This document shows, one piece after another, positions 6,155 to 13,441 of a stretch of DNA of 32,784 nt. The stretch comes from JAMCZC01 sp964364925 (GTDB lineage Bacteria > Patescibacteriota > Microgenomatia > Levybacterales > UBA12049): assembly GCA_964364925.1 (NCBI GenBank), contig CAYIOB010000002.1, positions 1 to 32,784 on the forward strand, given 5' to 3'. The position numbers and the translations under genes were made by a program. Every line of letters begins with the position of its first letter. Positions within the stretch are counted from its first letter, which is position 1. Under the pieces are notes generated by a model. That model saw nothing but the letters and a program-made list of their open reading frames with translations, ran no database searches and was not told the DNA's origin.

Positions 6155-7835
6155 GCCCAGCTATATTTTCCAAAGAATTTTCTGCAATTATCTTTGCTAT
6201 TTGTCTTCCGCCTGCCAAATGAGGCAAGATAACATAGTCTGCATGAGCATTGTATAATAGTTTCGCATCATGGGAATCCAAGGCCATAACCACTACTTTT
6301 GCTTTTCTATTTTCGTGTCTTAATTCTTTTAAAAGCAGAAGATTATCTTCCGCATCGGGTATGGTTGATATAACAAGTTTTGCGCTGTCAATCTGGGCTC
6401 TTTCCTGAATATCCAAATCGGAAATATCGCCAAAAAGCCTATGTACTTTTTTACCCGCTTCGCCGAGTCGAGGCGAGTTTTCCAGATTCTTGACAACTGC
6501 CGGATCAAAATCTATGACAACTACTTCGTCTCCCGAGTCCCTTAGCGCTTCCAAAATACTCTGCCCCATCTGATCTCCTCCGACAACAACAACATGATCT
6601 TTTATATTTTCAAAACCGTCTGCTGGAACCATTTCATCTTTTTTATTATGTTTTCTTTCCAAGAAATTAATTCTCTTACCAAACGATAAATACAGCTTAT
6701 TGCCCCTTAAAATAAGATAACTTGAAAAAGCAAAGGTAATAATTGCAACCATTGTTATTAGAGAAACTACGCTATCGGAAACGTGTCCCAGCTTATTTCC
6801 GATGAATATAATAATCAAAGAAAATTCCGAGATTTGCGAATGCGTTACACCTGTTAAAAAAGACGTTCTTTTTCTGTAACCCGTAAAACCTAAAATAAGC
6901 ATTACTATTAAAGGCTTGCCTATTAAAACAAATAAAGATAATATTATTGCCGGAACTAAAACCTGGAAAAAATTAACAAAATTCATTTGCGCGCCTAAAA
7001 GAACAAAGAAAATTACAATAAAAAAATCTCTTAAAATTTTTGCTTTGGCAATTATCTGGTAATTTACAATGGAATTAGCCAGCGCAAGACCTGCCAAGAA
7101 GCCTCCGATTTCAGTTGAAAATCCAACGTATGGCGAACTAACAAGCGCGGTTAATCCAAAAACCCAAGCCATACTGACTAAAAATAAAGTCTCCGAACTC
7201 CTGGCAATAAGTTCGAAAAATTTCGGAAAAACATTAATGCTTAAATACCAAACACCAGTGAATAAGATTATGCCTTTTACGGCAATCAGGAAAAATTGTA
7301 CTAACGGCAGTGTTCCTCCGGCTTCCCGGCTAAAACCGGAGAGGAACATTAAAAGAAGTATGGCCAAAAGATCCTGGGCAAGTAAAATTACAAGGGAAAT
7401 CTTTGCATAAAGACTGTGCAAATCTCTTTTGTCCGATAAAATTTTAACAATTATAACGGTTGATGAGAAAGTAAGCGCAACGGCAATGTAAAAGGCGGGC
7501 AAAAGCGAAAAACCAAGTATACTAGCAAGAGTAAAACCCAAAGCAAAAGTAATAAAAAGCTGTCCTAAGGCCACAGCCAAAAGCGATTTACCAAGCGCAA
7601 AAAGATCCGACACTCTAATTTCGAGGCCGACCATAAACAAAAGTAAAGTTATACCAAGCTGTGACATTGTCTGAAGGATGTCTTGATTTCCGGACCTAAA
7701 AATAACCAAAGGCCCCATTATAATTCCCGTAAGAATATAAGCTAAGATTTCCGGCTGTTTTAATAATCTGAAAATTAAGGAGAGACCCGCGGCAAGACAA
7801 ATAATAATTGTTATATCAAGGAAAAGATTACCCAT
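6123..7835 (-). CDS. Kef-type cation/proton antiporter with TrkA-N domain
   Basis: The 570-residue inner-membrane protein of the CPA2 family probably exchanges K+ or Na+ for protons. About twelve membrane segments occupy residues 1-390, with family features such as LKQPEILAYILTGIIMGP, GFLAGLALA and LLGAQMNF. A cytoplasmic Rossmann domain follows near residue 420 (HVVVVGGDQMGQSILEAL, then VVVIDFDP), the nucleotide-sensing TrkA-N module. The TrkA-C domain is absent. An open frame extends up to 7958, but that stretch consists of GC-rich palindromes. A promoter (TTGCAA, 17 bp, TATAAA) ends 7 nt before the ATG at 7835, so the shorter start is chosen. Its stop overlaps the end of prfA. Confidence 0.9.
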   Translation of the reverse strand: MGNLFLDITIIICLAAGLSLIFRLLKQPEILAYILTGIIMGPLVIFRSGNQDILQTMSQLGITLLLFMVGLEIRVSDLFALGKSLLAVALGQLFITFALGFTLASILGFSLLPAFYIAVALTFSSTVIIVKILSDKRDLHSLYAKISLVILLAQDLLAILLLMFLSGFSREAGGTLPLVQFFLIAVKGIILFTGVWYLSINVFPKFFELIARSSETLFLVSMAWVFGLTALVSSPYVGFSTEIGGFLAGLALANSIVNYQIIAKAKILRDFFIVIFFVLLGAQMNFVNFFQVLVPAIILSLFVLIGKPLIVMLILGFTGYRKRTSFLTGVTHSQISEFSLIIIFIGNKLGHVSDSVVSLITMVAIITFAFSSYLILRGNKLYLSFGKRINFLERKHNKKDEMVPADGFENIKDHVVVVGGDQMGQSILEALRDSGDEVVVIDFDPAVVKNLENSPRLGEAGKKVHRLFGDISDLDIQERAQIDSAKLVISTIPDAEDNLLLLKELRHENRKAKVVVMALDSHDAKLLYNAHADYVILPHLAGGRQIAKIIAENSLENIAGLKQKDLEYLQ

Positions 7836-7842
7836 TAGATTA

Positions 7843-7871
7843 TTTATACTATTTACCCAGTTAAATTGCAA
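7843..7871 (-). promoter_or_regulatory. promoter of the antiporter gene (leaderless)
   Basis: Minus strand TTGCAA (7866-7871), 17-bp spacer, TATAAA (7843-7848), then 7 nt to ATG 7835. The -35 box directly abuts the palindrome array. Confidence 0.7.
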
Positions 7872-7872
7872 A

Positions 7873-7928
7873 GCCAAGTCAGACTTGGCAAAGCCGCGTC
7901 TGACGCGGCAAAGCACCGGCGTAGCCGG
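7873..7928. repeat. array of three short palindromes with 20-bp period
   Basis: GCCAAGTC-A-GACTTGGC (7873-7889), GCCGCGTC-T-GACGCGGC (7893-7909) and CCGGC-GTA-GCCGG (7916-7928). CAAAG recurs directly before each unit, so the units repeat every 20 bp. The first two share the GTC/GAC centre but have unrelated outer bases that still pair, so the dyad rather than the primary sequence is kept. It lies between the divergent antiporter and flavin reductase genes. Confidence 0.8.
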
Positions 7929-7962
7929 ATTTAACAGGGTGAATTTCCAGTCAATCACGAGC

Positions 7963-7991
7963 TTTACATAAAATTCAATACTTGTTATATT
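7963..7991 (+). promoter_or_regulatory. promoter of the flavin reductase gene (leaderless)
   Basis: TTTACA (7963-7968), 17 bp ending in TGT, TATATT (7986-7991): both a -35 and an extended -10. Only 6 nt precede ATG 7998. Confidence 0.72.
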
Positions 7992-7997
7992 AATAAA

Positions 7998-8684
7998 ATG
8001 GAATTGACGCTCATTGAAAAAAAGCAGGAAACTCTAGACGCTGTTTCGTTTTTTTTCAAACCATCCTTCCCTATTTTATGGACTCCCGGGCAGTTTCTAA
8101 TTTACAATCTTGAGCATAAAAATCCGGATATCAGAGGAAAAATGCGTTTTTTTACAATTTCCTCCGCTCCTTTTGAAAACCATATTGCAATTACTACTAA
8201 AATTGACGACAAAACTCCCAGCAGTTTTAAAAAAGCATTAAACCAAATCCCAATTGGCGGAAAAATACAGACAAAAGGGCCGGACGGAAATTTTGTTCTG
8301 GAAGACGTATTTGCGGAGTATGTTTTTATTGCCGGCGGAATAGGAATTACGCCGTTTAGACCGATTATTCTTGATTTAGCAAACGATAAATCTCCGATAA
8401 ACGTTACGCTTTTATATGCAAATAAAACCGGAGACATTCTTTTCAAGAACGAGCTTGAGGAAATTGCAAAATCAAACCCAAACTTTAAAATTAATTATTT
8501 TATAAGCCCAAATCACATTGACGAAGATTCTATCAAGAAACTTGTACCCAATTTGAAACAGCCTTTATATTATATTTCCGGACCAAATAATATGGTTGAA
8601 GATTTACTAGCCGTATTAAAAAAATTAGGAGTTGAAGACAAGAGAATAAAACTTGACTATTTCCACGGCTACGAAACAATTTAA
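7998..8684 (+). CDS. ferredoxin-NADP+ reductase-like FAD/NAD(P) oxidoreductase
   Basis: The 228-residue flavoprotein has two domains. The N-terminal flavin-binding barrel contains R50-FFTISS, the family's RxYSxxS motif with Phe for Tyr. The C-terminal NAD(P)-binding domain begins with AGGIGITPFRPI (113-123) and ends with YYISGPNNMVEDLLAVL and a KLDYFHGY tail. There is no plant-type ferredoxin domain, so electrons must pass to or from a separate partner. The reaction is transfer between NAD(P)H and a one-electron carrier or small flavin; the direction is unknown. It has a leaderless promoter of its own and overlaps the 3' end of the DUF3467 gene by 4 bp. Confidence 0.88.
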   Translation: MELTLIEKKQETLDAVSFFFKPSFPILWTPGQFLIYNLEHKNPDIRGKMRFFTISSAPFENHIAITTKIDDKTPSSFKKALNQIPIGGKIQTKGPDGNFVLEDVFAEYVFIAGGIGITPFRPIILDLANDKSPINVTLLYANKTGDILFKNELEEIAKSNPNFKINYFISPNHIDEDSIKKLVPNLKQPLYYISGPNNMVEDLLAVLKKLGVEDKRIKLDYFHGYETI

Positions 8685-8941
8685 TTATTGTTCCCCGTTT
8701 TTACCTGTCCTTCGGTTAAAGCCAAAATTTTTCCAAGCTCTGCCGTAAGTTTTTTAGCCTGTTCCCTGCTCATTCCAACTCTTGCAACAACTCTAACTTG
8801 ATTTGTATTAGCCAGACGCTGAGTAATATCTAAAACAACGCCGTCGGGATTTACCGTAATTATTACGTTATCCGTATACAGAATTGGGGTTGTATCCAAA
8901 TTAATATTAACTGCCAATTCCTGTTTTTTCTTTTCATCCAT
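8681..8941 (-). CDS. DUF3467 family protein
   Basis: An 86-residue soluble protein with a pattern I associate with DUF3467: ILYTDNVIITVNPDGVVLDI, then VRVVARVGMSREQAKKL and a short C-terminal helix. Family members are small cytoplasmic proteins of unknown function with wide distribution. A GTG at 8950 is in frame but is part of the Shine-Dalgarno sequence AGGGGGTGAT, which sits at correct distance from ATG 8941, so 8941 is the start. The gene follows murB by 54 bp, the gap being filled by a nested palindrome, and is probably co-transcribed with murB. Confidence 0.75.
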   Translation of the reverse strand: MDEKKKQELAVNINLDTTPILYTDNVIITVNPDGVVLDITQRLANTNQVRVVARVGMSREQAKKLTAELGKILALTEGQVKTGNNN

Positions 8942-8956
8942 TATTATCACCCCCTG

Positions 8957-9004
8957 TCCGCCGCTAAAGCGCTCCCCGATTTAATCGGGGCAAGCTTAGG
9001 CGGA
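8957..9004. repeat. nested palindrome between murB and DUF3467 gene
   Basis: Outer arms TCCGCC (8957-8962) and GGCGGA (8999-9004), near-matching CTAAAGC/GCTTAG segments inside, and a perfect inner dyad CCCCGATT-T-AATCGGGG (8974-8990). It includes the last codons of murB. No T-run follows, so it is not a standard terminator. The inner dyad resembles the one at 23213-23229. Confidence 0.7.
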
Positions 9005-9952
9005 TCCTACATACGTTATTTCTTCTTCCAATTCAATATTGAATTTTTCTCTGACCGCATTTTTGGCAAAAATAATTAATGTTTTCACATCATGGGAAGT
9101 CGCATTACCCAAATTAACAATAAAATTAGGGTGTTTATCGGAAATCATCGCCTCTCCTTCTTTTTTACCTTTAACGTTTGCCAAGAAAAGTAATTTGGCA
9201 GAAGGAACAAGAGGAAACGGGTCATTTTTTATATATTGAGTAAGCTCTCTTTCCCAATTTTCCGGAACGGACTCAACTTTTACATTTTTAAAAGTACTGC
9301 CGATGTTTGGATATTCCATCGGATGTTTTGTATTTCTGTAATCTATTTTTTCCCGGATTGAATTTTTTATCAATTCCTCATTCCCCGGTTTTAACGCTAA
9401 CGTAACCGATAAAATTATTTCATTTTTTCCCAATTCGGATTTAAAAACACTGTAACGATAATCAAAAAGACATTCAAGATTTGCTCTTTTCTTTTCTTCA
9501 AGAGTATTAAAATTTAAGCTAACCACCTCTTTTATACTGTCTTTTACTTCCCCGGCAAAAGCGCCGGCATTCCCCCTAACCGCGCCTCCAATTGTTCCAG
9601 GTAATCCTCCCGCCCACTCTAAACCGGATAATTGATTTTCAATGCAAAAACTTAAAATTTGCGAAACTAAAACTCCGGCTCCGACAATCAAACCTTCTTC
9701 TTTTTTTTCTATCCCCAAAATATTATTATAAATAACTAACCCCTCAAAACCCTTTTCGCTTATTAAAATGTTCGTTCCTTTTCCTAAAACAAAAATTCTT
9801 TTTTTATTATCCGGAAAAGCTGAAGAAATCTCTTTCCATTCCTTTAGACCTTCTAACAACTGCTCTTTTGTTGAAATTTCGAGGAAATAAGATGCGGGTC
9901 CGCCTATTTTGTAATTGCTGTAATCTTTAAGGGGAACATTTTGCTTAATCAT
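8996..9952 (-). CDS. murB: UDP-N-acetylenolpyruvoylglucosamine reductase
   Basis: NADPH- and FAD-dependent reduction of UDP-GlcNAc-enolpyruvate to UDP-MurNAc, the second committed step of peptidoglycan synthesis in the cytoplasm. The 318 residues show the FAD-binding segments VLGKGTNILI (57-64) and WAGGLPGTIGGAVRGNAGAF, then YRYSVFK, and NIGSTFKN with catalytic Ser219. HPNFIVNLGNATSHDV and a C-terminal Glu (EEEITYVG) complete the active site. The fold corresponds to a MurB of the shorter type. The ATG at 9952 lies 6 nt after an extended -10 (TGA plus TAGAAT), so the mRNA is probably leaderless. Shows that this organism makes its own wall precursor. Confidence 0.95.
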   Translation of the reverse strand: MIKQNVPLKDYSNYKIGGPASYFLEISTKEQLLEGLKEWKEISSAFPDNKKRIFVLGKGTNILISEKGFEGLVIYNNILGIEKKEEGLIVGAGVLVSQILSFCIENQLSGLEWAGGLPGTIGGAVRGNAGAFAGEVKDSIKEVVSLNFNTLEEKKRANLECLFDYRYSVFKSELGKNEIILSVTLALKPGNEELIKNSIREKIDYRNTKHPMEYPNIGSTFKNVKVESVPENWERELTQYIKNDPFPLVPSAKLLFLANVKGKKEGEAMISDKHPNFIVNLGNATSHDVKTLIIFAKNAVREKFNIELEEEITYVGSA

Positions 9953-9958
9953 ATTCTG

Positions 9959-9967
9959 ATTCTATCA
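9959..9967 (-). promoter_or_regulatory. extended -10 promoter of murB (leaderless)
   Basis: Minus strand TGA followed by TAGAAT (9959-9964), 6 nt before ATG 9952. The -35 region (TGTCCA at 17 bp) is poor. Confidence 0.5.
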
Positions 9968-10128
9968 AATAAATTTGATGATGGACACTAGATGCTTGAA
10001 GTTAGAATTTGAAATTTGAAGGTCGAAGCTGGATTTTTCTAATTTCAAGACTCCAACCTCAAAATCTAACTTCTAGTTTCCAACGTCAAATATCAAATGC
10101 CTGACTATTGATTTGGGGTCTTGGGGTT
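9968..10128. other. low-complexity intergenic spacer of decayed short words
   Basis: About 160 bp without a gene. It is built from near-repeated words such as GAAGTTAGA, TTTGAA and CCAACNTC; GAAGTTAGA (9998-10006) and TCTAACTTC (10065-10073) are inverted copies. Similar spacers occur at 12464-12506, 13040-13092 and 26945-27076. No promoter for murB beyond its -10, and no terminator for ctpA, is convincing here. Confidence 0.5.
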
Positions 10129-11409
10129 TTATTTTAACAATTCTTCTATGGCTCTTTCAAGCTGAGTATCGCGGCTTGAATCTTTTGGATTAAGCGCTAC
10201 CAAAATATCGGGAGTCAAGCCCTTACCGTTAACCCATGTCCCTTTTGGAGTAAGCCATTTTGCAATTGTTATATGAAGTCCGGCTCCTTGACCTAAATCC
10301 TCCGCCTCCTGTATTGTTCCTTTTCCATAGGAAGTTTCTCCGATTAATTTTGCTCTGTTACTGTCTTTAAGCGCTCCTGCAACTATTTCGCTTGCCGACG
10401 CACTTCCTTTATTTATTAAAACAACAATCGGAATATTCGTAAAAACTCCCTGTCTTGAAGCGTAAAGAGTCTTTTTGTCTCCCGGAATACCGGTTTCCTG
10501 CGAAACTACAGGCAATCCCTGATTTATAAACTCGGAGGCAATAAAAGTAGCATCTGTTAAATAACCGCCGGGATTATTTCTCAAATCCAAAATCAAACCC
10601 TTTACGTTTTTATCTTTCTTTATCTGAGAGTTTAACTTGTTAACAAGTGCTAACCATTCCTGATTTGTGTTATCACCAAATTGCGAAAGTCTTATATAAG
10701 CAACTTTGCCGGAATTGGCTTTGGCTTTTGATAAATCAATTATTTGGCATTTATTACTGCAATCAACAGGCTTTACCCAACCGTCAACGCTTTTAACGGT
10801 AATCGTATCTCTGGTAATTTTTATTTCTTTGGGAGAATTTTCGTCTTTATGTAAAATTGTTAAGGAAACATCCGTACCTTTGGGCCCTCTTATCTTATCA
10901 ACCGCCTGCCTTAAATCCCATCCATTCGTTGATTGACCGTCAACACCCATTATTGAATCTCCGGGTTTTATTCCCGCTTTTTCGGCGGGACTTCCGGTTA
11001 AAGGAGCAATAACAATAATTTGTTTATCTTTCATCCCCAGCTCCGCTCCAATTCCTGAAAATTGTCCCGCTAAACCCTGCTTAAAGTTATTATTTTGAAC
11101 CGGAGGAAGATATATTGTAAATGGATCACCTAAAGTCTGTACCATGCCTGTAATGGCACCGTTTAGCATCTTCTGGGTATCAAGCTTAGATTTATCGTAA
11201 TAGTTTGTCTGGAGCTTCTCCCAAACCGTCCAAAAAGGCGTAGCATCAATTGCAATTACGCCCGTTGGAGGCTCTTTGTTTACAATTTGGAAATTGGGTT
11301 TGTAATTTTTCCATTCATAATTTACTTTGTTAATGCCAAAAAAATAACCTACCAAAAGAGAGATTAAAATTACTAAGCTAATTTGTATTTTAAAATTCCT
11401 GCTTTTCAT
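10129..11409 (-). CDS. S41-family C-terminal processing protease (CtpA/Prc-like)
   Basis: Membrane-anchored serine protease acting outside the cytoplasmic membrane. The 426 residues comprise an N-terminal anchor (about residues 9-25), an S41 N-terminal helical region (DATPFWTVWEKLQTNYYD), a PDZ domain (about 117-205, with GIGAELGM and SPAEKAGIKPGDSIMGVDG) and the S41 core. Ser338 in NKGSASASE and Lys363 in SYGKGT form the Ser/Lys dyad at the family's usual 25-residue spacing. A Cys pair (C217, C221) after the PDZ domain is an unusual possible disulfide. The start overlaps the stop of the upstream barrel-sandwich gene (ATGA), indicating translational coupling. Confidence 0.93.
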   Translation of the reverse strand: MKSRNFKIQISLVILISLLVGYFFGINKVNYEWKNYKPNFQIVNKEPPTGVIAIDATPFWTVWEKLQTNYYDKSKLDTQKMLNGAITGMVQTLGDPFTIYLPPVQNNNFKQGLAGQFSGIGAELGMKDKQIIVIAPLTGSPAEKAGIKPGDSIMGVDGQSTNGWDLRQAVDKIRGPKGTDVSLTILHKDENSPKEIKITRDTITVKSVDGWVKPVDCSNKCQIIDLSKAKANSGKVAYIRLSQFGDNTNQEWLALVNKLNSQIKKDKNVKGLILDLRNNPGGYLTDATFIASEFINQGLPVVSQETGIPGDKKTLYASRQGVFTNIPIVVLINKGSASASEIVAGALKDSNRAKLIGETSYGKGTIQEAEDLGQGAGLHITIAKWLTPKGTWVNGKGLTPDILVALNPKDSSRDTQLERAIEELLK

Positions 11410-12164
11410 AAAACAATTAAGGATTTGTTTTCCGGATCAAGATAAACCTGCTTTTTGTTATGCTTAACCAGTTTATCAAAATCTCCTTCTTCTATTTGCA
11501 CAACCGGCGATTTTATTGCCTTTTCTTCCAAATCTTCAAAGTCGCTTTCCCTTATTTGGGCGCCAATTACCCCCAATGCTCCGAGAGCAAATACTTTAAA
11601 AATTGAACCTTTTGCGAAGTTTTTACCTAAAACTATCTTTTTGGCAACTTCTGCAGTTATTTTACCAAAATCTATCTCTTCGTCCTCTATTACGAATAAT
11701 TCTCCCCTTACCTCTTGCCCCCCTGCTCTTTTTGCAACTATGGCCTGCTTTTCTGTTTTTATGACGATTTTATCATTATTACAGAAATCAACAATTCCAT
11801 CAACGGGAGAAATGATGGTAATTAAACTTCTGTCTCCCGAATCCGTATGAATTAATACATCCCCCTTATCTTCGTCAATTTTAATTATTGTTCCTGAAAA
11901 TTCGCTGATAATTTTTTTTGTCCCAAGTCCCAAACGGCCTTTTTTTACTGCCAAAACATCTCCTTTGGAAACGCTGTCTCCCAAATTTTTTCTTAAAGTT
12001 TTTGCGATTTTTTTAGGAGAAATGCGCAGAATTTGAAAAACGTGGATAACCTCTTCGATGCCCTTTTCTTTTTTTTCTGCAATAATTTGGCCTGCCGTTA
12101 ACTTATCGTTAACAGAAACTTTCGGAGTAAAGCCTTCTGGAAGAAGAACCGGCAGTAAAGTCAT
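11406..12164 (-). CDS. hypothetical protein with barrel-sandwich (biotinyl/lipoyl-like) hybrid motifs
   Basis: The 252-residue protein has no name I recognise. Its first half holds repeated hairpin turns of the type seen in lipoyl/biotinyl-like barrel-sandwich domains: VSVNDKLTAGQIIAEKK, then LGDSVSKGDVLAVKKG, then FSGTIIKIDEDKGDVLI and ISPVDGIVDF. The lysine of a true lipoyl domain (DKA/MKM) is not present, so this is a structural rather than a cofactor-carrying domain. The second half is alpha/beta without known motifs. There is no signal peptide. It sits 21 nt downstream of rpsR, with AAAGGA as a weak ribosome site, and overlaps ctpA by 4 nt. The coupling suggests a joint role with that protease. 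Confidence 0.65.
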   Translation of the reverse strand: MTLLPVLLPEGFTPKVSVNDKLTAGQIIAEKKEKGIEEVIHVFQILRISPKKIAKTLRKNLGDSVSKGDVLAVKKGRLGLGTKKIISEFSGTIIKIDEDKGDVLIHTDSGDRSLITIISPVDGIVDFCNNDKIVIKTEKQAIVAKRAGGQEVRGELFVIEDEEIDFGKITAEVAKKIVLGKNFAKGSIFKVFALGALGVIGAQIRESDFEDLEEKAIKSPVVQIEEGDFDKLVKHNKKQVYLDPENKSLIVL

Positions 12165-12185
12165 TATTATATTATTATCCTTTTG

Positions 12186-12431
12186 CTATCTTACTATAAA
12201 AGGCAAAAGTGCTAAATGTCTTGCGCGCTTTATTTCAACAGTCAGCGCTTTTTGGTGACTGGCGCAAAGTCCTGATCTTACCCTTGAAATAATCTTACCT
12301 CTTTCGGTAATAAATCTTTGTAAAACGGCAATTTCGGAGAAAGTGGGTTGCTTCTTCTCATCACAGAAATAACACGTTTTTGGAGCGTTGCTTCTTTGAA
12401 TTCTTCTTTTTGGTGCTTTAGCTTTTGCCAT
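12186..12431 (-). CDS. rpsR: 30S ribosomal protein S18, zinc-binding form
   Basis: The 81-residue S18 protein binds S6 on the platform of the small subunit. CYFC (C20, C23) and the later LCASHQ provide the Cys/His ligands of the zinc-binding form; the ribosomal core is seen in RFITERGKIISRVRSGLCASHQ and RARHLALLPF. It is the third gene of the classic rpsF-ssb-rpsR unit. The 29 bp starting 3 nt upstream of its ATG are repeated exactly in front of ssb, and no Shine-Dalgarno sequence is visible. Confidence 0.96.
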   Translation of the reverse strand: MAKAKAPKRRIQRSNAPKTCYFCDEKKQPTFSEIAVLQRFITERGKIISRVRSGLCASHQKALTVEIKRARHLALLPFIVR

Positions 12432-12434
12432 AAG

Positions 12435-12463
12435 TTTATATTTACAATTTATTATTTACTATT
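12435..12463. repeat. 29-bp direct repeat upstream of rpsR
   Basis: An AT-rich block, TTTATATTTACAATTTATTA continuing with TTTACTATT, identical to 13011-13039. Both copies begin exactly 3 nt upstream of the start codon of a minus-strand gene. It may supply an A-rich translation start region or a -10 (TAAATA, 7 nt before ATG on the minus strand). Confidence 0.8.
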
Positions 12464-12506
12464 TACGATTTAACGAAATTAATAATCAATGGTCAATGGT
12501 CAATCT

Positions 12507-13007
12507 CTAGAAAGGGATATCATCGGGCACTATTTCTTCTTCCTCTTTTGCTTCTTCTTTTACATTCTGCTTTGCAGAAGCTTTTGAACCTTTCTTTACA
12601 GAAGGTTTCTCTTCCGGTTCTTCCTTAGTAGAGGGTTCTGCTGTTTCTCCGTTTGGCTCAACCGCATCCGGCCTTTTGGAATCTAGTAAAATCATATCCG
12701 AAATAACAATTTCCGTAGTTTGCTTTTGGCTTCCGTCTTGAGCTGTCCAGCTCCTGGTCGTAAGTCTTCCTTCAACAAAAGCTTTTCTTCCCTTTGTTAA
12801 AAATTGACTGCAAATTTCGGCTAATTTAGCCCAAGCAACAATTCTATGGAATTCAACTTCGTCTTTTTTCTCTCCGGTATCTGTTGTCCAATTTCTATTG
12901 GTTGCAATACTAAAAGAACAAACCGCGGTTCCGGAAGGAGTATACCTTAACTCAGGGTCCCTAGTTAAATTGCCGATTAATTGAACTCTGTTTAAACTTC
13001 TAGCCAT
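12507..13007 (-). CDS. ssb: single-stranded DNA-binding protein
   Basis: Binds and protects single-stranded DNA in replication, repair and recombination. The 166 residues contain one OB fold (about 1-110) with NRVQLIGNLTRDPELRYTPSG, FSIATNR, FHRIVAWAKLAEIC and VEGRLTTRSW, followed by an acidic and lysine-rich disordered linker. The C-terminal tip DDIPF is the conserved partner-binding peptide. Located between rpsF and rpsR as in most bacteria. No Shine-Dalgarno sequence is visible; the 29 bp near the ATG repeat those before rpsR. Confidence 0.96.
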   Translation of the reverse strand: MARSLNRVQLIGNLTRDPELRYTPSGTAVCSFSIATNRNWTTDTGEKKDEVEFHRIVAWAKLAEICSQFLTKGRKAFVEGRLTTRSWTAQDGSQKQTTEIVISDMILLDSKRPDAVEPNGETAEPSTKEEPEEKPSVKKGSKASAKQNVKEEAKEEEEIVPDDIPF

Positions 13008-13010
13008 ACT

Positions 13011-13039
13011 TTTATATTTACAATTTATTATTTACTATT
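13011..13039. repeat. 29-bp direct repeat upstream of ssb
   Basis: Exact copy of 12435-12463, placed 3 nt upstream of the ssb start. The flanking spacer out to 13092 contains further near-repeats (GTCAATAGTCAATCGTCAAT). Confidence 0.8.
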
Positions 13040-13092
13040 GACCATTAAATCTTTTAAATAGTAATTCGTCAATAGTCAATCGTCAATGACGT

Positions 13093-13368
13093 TTATTGCC
13101 TTAGCAATAAATGTCTTAGGACGTCATCTTGAGCTACGAGCTTTTTTTCAAAATCCAAAGGAAAAGAATCTTTTGCTTCCAATTGATAGTTAAGATAAAA
13201 ACCCGATGTTTCTCTTTTAATGGAGTAACTTAAGGGTTTTTGTCCCCACTCTTCTTCTTTTGCTACTTTAACATTTTTTAGCCAACTTTTAATCGTTTCT
13301 AAAAGTTTTTTCTTTTGAACTTCCGATAAAGATGCTTTTAAAACCAAAACTAATTGATAGTTTCTCAT
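13093..13368 (-). CDS. rpsF: 30S ribosomal protein S6
   Basis: The 91-residue S6 protein pairs with S18 on the small subunit. MRNYQLVLVLKASLSE opens the ferredoxin-like fold, and the KPLSYSIKRETSGFYLNYQLEA segment is characteristic. A longer frame from 13458 would add 30 residues unlike S6. A promoter (TTGCTT, 17 bp ending in TGG, TAAGAT) ends 8 nt before the ATG at 13368, so this start is preferred. First gene of the rpsF-ssb-rpsR unit. Confidence 0.92.
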   Translation of the reverse strand: MRNYQLVLVLKASLSEVQKKKLLETIKSWLKNVKVAKEEEWGQKPLSYSIKRETSGFYLNYQLEAKDSFPLDFEKKLVAQDDVLRHLLLRQ

Positions 13369-13376
13369 TGAGTCTA

Positions 13377-13405
13377 ATCTTACCATATGAAGTGTTTTCA
13401 AGCAA
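13377..13405 (-). promoter_or_regulatory. promoter of the rpsF-ssb-rpsR operon (leaderless)
   Basis: Minus strand TTGCTT (13400-13405), 17-bp spacer ending in TGG (extended -10), TAAGAT (13377-13382), then 8 nt to ATG 13368. Confidence 0.7.
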
Positions 13406-13441
13406 GACCTGCACGTTTTGTTCAAACACGCAGGACAAGAT

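Noticed and set aside
7836..7958. 41-residue N-terminal extension of the Kef antiporter
   Set aside because: The stretch is encoded by promoter and palindrome DNA; the hydrophobic protein and the leaderless promoter fit the ATG at 7835.
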